64,000 nt of DNA from Sorghum bicolor. Lineage: Eukaryota; Streptophyta; Magnoliopsida; Poales; Poaceae. The notes under the pieces were generated by a model. That model saw nothing but the letters and a program-made list of their open reading frames with translations. It was not told where the DNA came from and did not search any database. Where the stretch lies: positions 32,995,603 to 33,059,602 of the forward strand of contig NC_012873.2 in NCBI RefSeq assembly GCF_000003195.3, given 5' to 3'. A program made the position numbers and the translations under genes. Below are positions 59,504 through 64,000 of the stretch, one piece after another (within the stretch, counting starts at the first letter, position 1; every line of letters starts with the position of its first letter).

Positions 59504-60217
59504 TGTTGATGCAAAACTGATCTGCAAACACAAAGGGCTAATACCCGATTTAAACGTTAAGGCGTGCCAGTAGATTTGACCTTACAATCGACAAAGTTGG
59601 TAACTCGACCACTTTGGTCCCGACAACAACGATGCACCCGGATGTCACGACCAAGAGGTGATCATGCGGAACTTGAGAACACGCCGAGCTTAAGTCGACG
59701 AATTCCTAAGAACTCATAATAAAAAGAAAATATGACGAAGTCGTCGAAAAAGTAGATGCTGGAATATGAGTTAAAACTTGTGTTTTATTGATTGATAGAT
59801 TGTTCATTACAAGGCCCTAGGGTCTACATTTATACCCTGCTCAAAGAGCTACAATCAGACAAGACTAGGACTCGAATTCCAAATTAAACGGAATTCATAT
59901 ACAAAACGAATTTATATAACTAAAGAAAACATAAAACTATCCCCTTGTAACCGACCGGGACACCGCCACAGATCAATCGGTAATCTCCACGCTTTCCTTC
60001 AGAGTCATCGGCAGACCTCCTATCATGGCCATCGGCAAACACTAATACTGATCATCGGTACGAACACGTCACCACCTCTGGACTTAGTCACATTCAATCG
60101 TCTCTTCATCGGCAACCATCCTCATCGGCAACTTACCTGCAGACTAGTTACCGTTGCTCCATCTGCCGATTTGTACTTTACTGATCCCTGGGTACGTGTC
60201 CAAAAATGGTGTTAATA
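59504..60217 (-). repeat. 5' LTR of element B (714 bp)
   Basis: It matches 40129-40841. The outer terminus has decayed to AATA at 60214-60217 in place of AACA. A TATA box (TATAAAT, - strand) is at 59828-59834. Confidence 0.93.
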
Positions 60218-60222
60218 GCAAC

Positions 60223-62979
60223 AAACCAAGATCGTAATAGTTCAACATAACACAGCGAATGTTACATAGTCATTCACTGCCGTCGATACGGCACCACATC
60301 GGAGTTAATTAGTTATTACAACTCAAGTGATTACTATCCCAGTTGTAAAGGCATCATATTAATCTTTATTAACCTAGCACTAGATTAGCACCTGTACTAA
60401 AGAACTTCACTTTGATTAATACAAACAATAATAACCATATCAAGTTCATCAAATGCTCTTCCTTGCTATCATCATTATCACGAACCATTGTTCTTTAGTG
60501 AATGCTACGCTTGCCGCTGCTCTGTCAAGTTCACACTATCCGGGAGAGACAGCGATTCGAATCGATTCCTATCTAGCTAGAGGGTTATTCCTAGCACTCA
60601 CCCAAGCATCCGCCGTCAGAGAGCAAACGGGTCACCTTTGGTATGACTCAGGAATCACGACTTCGATCAGCGCCGCACTCCTAGGGCTACCACTCTGCCA
60701 GGGAGGTCAGGACTTTTAACTAACCTGCCTTTGTTCTTACGCCAATGGTCCCCCGCACACCGCACTTCCTCTGGTAGTGCGCACTTTATACTTGCCGGTC
60801 TTCCAGCCTGAGTCATACTACTAGGCTTCGCGGTCGGAACGAGTTATCCGGCCAACTAAGTGTTAGGCATGTGTTCAACATGACAAGAGGACGTGCAACG
60901 ATCGGTCCTTAGCTGCCACAGACGGAGTTACTACAACCTTGCAAAACTCCGCCCGGCTTAAGTCATTTTAATCAGGTTCTTTCCACGATAGTACATATAG
61001 ACAATCGTGATCCGACACAACCCTATCTCGCGCAGGTGACAGGATATCACCCGACTTCTACCGACTTAATCATGGCTAAGCTGCTACTCGATCCTAACTC
61101 TATGACCAGGCAATGGTAAGATATCTGGACAAGGAATAAGGATAATGCAGCAAGGGTTTCATCACAACTCCTATACGTAATGCATCAATAGATATAACAT
61201 ATTCAAGTAAACTTTCGAAATTAAAGTGGGAGACTTAAGATGCTCCGGGGCTTGCCTTTCACGAATGAGGCTAGCTCGTGATTAGGGCACTCGATCTCCT
61301 CTTTGGGCTCCTCGTGTCCGGCTGGCTGGACCTCCGCCTCCGGATTGATCTCCTGCCCTTCGGGATTCACTAGGTTGGGCTCGAACGAGGTCGCCGCTTC
61401 CGATGCACCTATTGCATACACGATGAATAACAATGTGTGCATCCTAAATGAGGATGAAAGCTTGATAAAATAATTAGAACTTCACTGGACACTCATTTAC
61501 GGAGTAACTCTCATTAGAAGTTCACACAAGATGATTAACTACTGAGGAAGATTACCAAGTTAAACTACAAACAGCAAGCATCCCATAACAGAAAAGCTCA
61601 GTAAACAGATCATAACTATTGCTATATAGATCCAACAAACATGAATGAGGACATTATGGAAAGCTTATGAAATTGTCTATATTTCATCTTTAGACATCAC
61701 AGCAGGATTCCCAAGTTAAACAGGTCAATTAAACAAAGTTCTAGGTTCTGTCCCAGAAAAACAGAGAACACCTATTTCTGGAACCCAACTTGGAAGAGCC
61801 ATAACTTTTAGCCTATTGGACCAAATGATCCCAAATTTAAACCACAGATAGTTCATAAAGTTTACAACAACTTTGATTTAGACAAGTCTTCTAGAAAACC
61901 AAGTTATCATTAAGCAAAGGTTAGATTACTCCCTTGCTGTCCAGAACAGCTTTTAACCCTCTTATTAATTATTTGATGACATAGCCAAAACATATTTAGT
62001 GCCAACCAAATGGATTACAAGCACATGTATACCCTAAGGTTGCCAGAGCATCACATGCCAACCACTAAACACCCAATAACATGGCACTTATTAATTTAAT
62101 TCCATAAAGGGACATAATTACAAGCTACCAGCAAAAGTACTCAGAAAAATCTACAAAAATTACAGAAACACAAGCATGGCATCTACGCATTACCACAAAA
62201 AATTCAGAGCAATTGCACATGCCAAACTTAAGATAAGTATTTAATATGTATCAAGGTGCTTATTTCATAAATTAAGAAACATGGCTTAGGTAGTGTCAAA
62301 CAACTGATTTCAGATTATTTACATGTTACTATTACCATAAACAAGCTTGACACCAAAATAGAATACCAGCATAAGCATAAATCATTTATTATGATTTAAT
62401 TAAGAAAACAAGCCATAGAACCAACATAAATTACATATCACAGATACATTACTCCAAAAATCATGAAATATTTATCATAGCATTTTAATACCACTCAGTG
62501 CATAGCATAAAAATTTCATAGCAAAAGGAGCAATATATCAACAGATATGAATTTACACATAAATAACAAGATTAAATCATAACAATTATTTTTCCTAGAA
62601 AACATGGTACATTTTATATTTTTATTAAAAACTAGCCATCTCAAGGAACATCACAAAATTTATCTCACAAATTTTGGATCACAGGAACTAGAGATATGAT
62701 TTTTGCAAAAACAGCACAAACCCTAAATCAAACAAAGGAGAAAGAGAGACTGACAGGGGGACACCGCATGTCAACGGACCCCACATGTCAGTGACCCGAG
62801 AGCAGAGGCGCGACTTGACCGCAGGAGATCTCGTCGATGGTGAGGTCTCGGCGACGGCCAAGAGCACCATCGTGCTCCTCACTCCATTCTGCACCGATTG
62901 GTACTAGAAACCCTAACTCTACCTCACCCTAGGTACCTCGCCCTCGCGAATGGCGGCACGGCGGTGGTGTGCGGCCGAC
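60223..62979 (-). repeat. D right (5') LTR, remainder right of element B
   Basis: It continues the LTR sequence interrupted at 40123. It lacks 330 bp relative to the middle LTR (13604-13933) at a CTCAAG/CCCAAG repeat near 60322. It ends at GCGGCCGAC, where element F enters, so the outer end of D is not in the window. Confidence 0.9.
61221..61442 (-). CDS. Small acidic ORF inside D's right LTR
   Basis: 73 codons (MHTLLF, AIGASEAATSFEP, NPEGQEINPEAEVQPAG, EEPKEEIECPN, ASFVKGKPRSILSLPL, stop). It is fully open, colinear with the copies in D's middle LTR and in C, and differs from C's copy by whole-codon indels. Function is unknown. Confidence 0.42.
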   Translation of the reverse strand: MHTLLFIVYAIGASEAATSFEPNLVNPEGQEINPEAEVQPAGHEEPKEEIECPNHELASFVKGKPRSILSLPL

Positions 62980-64000
62980 TGTTGATATTTGGTAATGCCA
63001 TCAGAAAATGATCCGCAAGCACACGGATATCGGTGAGCACTTCACCCGGGAGATTACCCAGAGTATCGTATTTATATTTTTACCACTGGGAGAAAGCGTG
63101 CATCTGACTAACTAAATCTATTGCTACTACCCTTTAGGTTACAAAGAATATGATTCGACGTGAGCGAAGTATAGAGAAGACTGCAACCGTAGTCTCGTTC
63201 TAACCTTGGTAAGGATGATCTACTGTTCTACTGGGGAGGCTCACGGAATCTAGACACCACAAAGGATGTTCGACCCACACCTATAAACCCTACCCGTCCT
63301 GCTAACGAGATGTGGGATGCAAAGGTAACTCGGAAATGTCACGTTCCTCACTACTACAATGGTCCAGCTAGTCAGGGGATATCTATGAGTACCCTAGCCC
63401 AAACACCACGTTTACGCTAGCAATGATTACTCTAAACTCAACCAGAAGAGATTAAAGTAAACTCATAAAACAAAGAACAATAAAACAAGAACTTACTAGA
63501 ATTTAGAAGTCGAATTACTAAAGAATCCTAGGAGCAAGCCTCGGGTTAGGAGAACTTGATCCCGTAGGTACAACCTCGGAGTAGACACCAACAGGCCGGG
63601 CTTCCTCCGATCTACACCTCCACTCTATCTCTCTCAATCTAGTAGATCTAGTCTACTCTCACATTGGATGCTAAGCCCTAAGTCTATTTAGAGGAAAGGT
63701 TATCTTTCGAGGGCACCTCTCAACTCTATGATGAACTTGTTCTCCTCCAGGGGCCAGAGGGTCTGCTTATATAGTCCCCTCAAGTGAATCTGGGCCGTCG
63801 GATCAAACCGACCTTGATTGAACGGTTATCCTTGATCCTTTAGGTCGGTGGAGCGTAATCTACGAGACAGGTCCTGATTGGACTCTGCACCAGGGCGGGC
63901 GCCCTAGGGGGGAGGGCGGGCGCCCTGCCCCGAGGCCCGATCGCCTTCTCGTTCCCGTGGCTTTTGGAGTCTTCTAGATGATAGAAAATTGCGCGGCATG
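62980..64000 (-). mobile_element. Element F: LTR of an E-related element, cut by window end
   Basis: It starts TGTTGATATTTGG inside D's LTR. It shares with E's LTR the GATCCGCAAGC..CGGAT block near its start, and later the GGCCAG.GGGTCTG, ATTGAACGGTTATCCTTGATCC and doubled GGGCGGGCGCCC motifs. A TATA box (CTATATAAG, - strand) at 63766-63774 sets the same orientation as E. The rest of the element lies outside. Confidence 0.8.

Larger units (their letters stand above)
40129..60217 (-). mobile_element. Element B: full-length Tat-lineage Ty3/gypsy retrotransposon with antisense gene
   Basis: B is bounded by two 0.71-kb LTRs and target duplications GCAGC (40124-40128) and GCAAC (60218-60222), one base different. 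The - strand order is gag, protease, RT, RNase H, archaeal-type RNase H, integrase (split by element E), antisense gene on the + strand, polypurine tract and 3' LTR. Without E it is about 12.4 kb. It is the reference for element A. Confidence 0.95.
11928..62979 (-). mobile_element. Element D: Tekay/Del-type chromovirus with three LTRs, interrupted by C and B
   Basis: D is read on the - strand. The right LTR is 39997-40123 plus 60223-62979. The internal region is 39996-33892 continued at 18118-17734. The middle LTR is 13373-17733. A second, largely deleted internal piece (13372-12376) and a partial LTR (12375-11928) follow. Primer-binding sites occur next to the right and middle LTRs. Pol order is protease, RT, RNase H, integrase and chromodomain, which marks a chromovirus. 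It is interrupted by C (18119-33886), B (40129-60217) and F (from 62980). All its ORFs carry stops. D and C belong to the same broad family and share pol and much LTR sequence. Confidence 0.85.

Noticed and set aside
1..64000. CRISPR arrays, prokaryotic operons, rRNA or tRNA genes
   Set aside because: None seen. All repeats are LTRs, MITEs, microsatellites or CACTA-like units of a plant nuclear genome.

Overview
The window is a block of nested plant transposable elements with no recognisable single-copy host gene, rRNA or tRNA. The host is a grass, most likely of the sorghum/sugarcane/maize group (inference). The evidence is the combination of Tekay/Del-type chromovirus LTR elements with 4.4-4.6 kb LTRs, a Tat-lineage Ty3/gypsy family, a SIRE/Maximus-like copia gag, CACTA-like GC-rich repeats and MITEs with CCTTGTTTAGTTC ends.

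Layout from left to right. Element A (1-6835, + strand) is the 3' half of a Tat-lineage element. It holds RNase H, a second archaeal-type RNase H, integrase, an opposite-strand gene and the 3' LTR. A is inserted into a decayed copia gag (6836-8489), which is followed by a copia LTR piece (about 8490-9351), a short interstitial telomeric tract (9353-9407), two MITE-related sequences (9640-10137) and a CACTA-like remnant (10190-11927). Element D, a chromovirus on the - strand, fills most of 11928-62979. It has three LTRs in tandem (11928-12375 partial, 13373-17733, and 39997-40123 continued at 60223-62979). D is split by element C (18119-33886, + strand), a nearly complete relative inserted in D's pol with a perfect CTACA target duplication. 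D's right LTR is split by element B (40129-60217, - strand), a full-length relative of A with two LTRs and a GCAGC/GCAAC duplication. B's integrase is split by element E (45692-53400, - strand), an Athila-like element in which only gag and protease remnants are recognisable. A relative of E, element F, enters D's right LTR at 62980 and runs off the window. The order of insertion is therefore D, then C, B and F into D, then E into B. A went into the copia element independently.

The most interesting system is in A and B. Both carry, between pol and the 3' LTR and on the strand opposite to gag-pol, a multi-exon gene. It encodes a protein resembling the plant mobile domain family with a long C-terminal coiled coil. 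It has GT-AG introns at matching places in both copies, a TATA-like box about 150 bp upstream of its ATG, and two stem-loops in the convergent gap with pol. Because it lies antisense, its introns would not be spliced out of the element's genomic RNA, so it can travel as an intron-bearing gene. Both copies here are broken by stops.

Other points worth attention are: a short acidic reading frame inside the long LTRs of C and D that keeps frame despite divergence; an extra ORF upstream of gag in C and D with the same in-frame TAG at codon 55; strong enrichment of GCCGAT/ATCGGC across the A/B family; and two consecutive retropepsin-like domains in E. All gag-pol copies carry stops or frameshifts. 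Many of the stops look like CAG to TAG changes.
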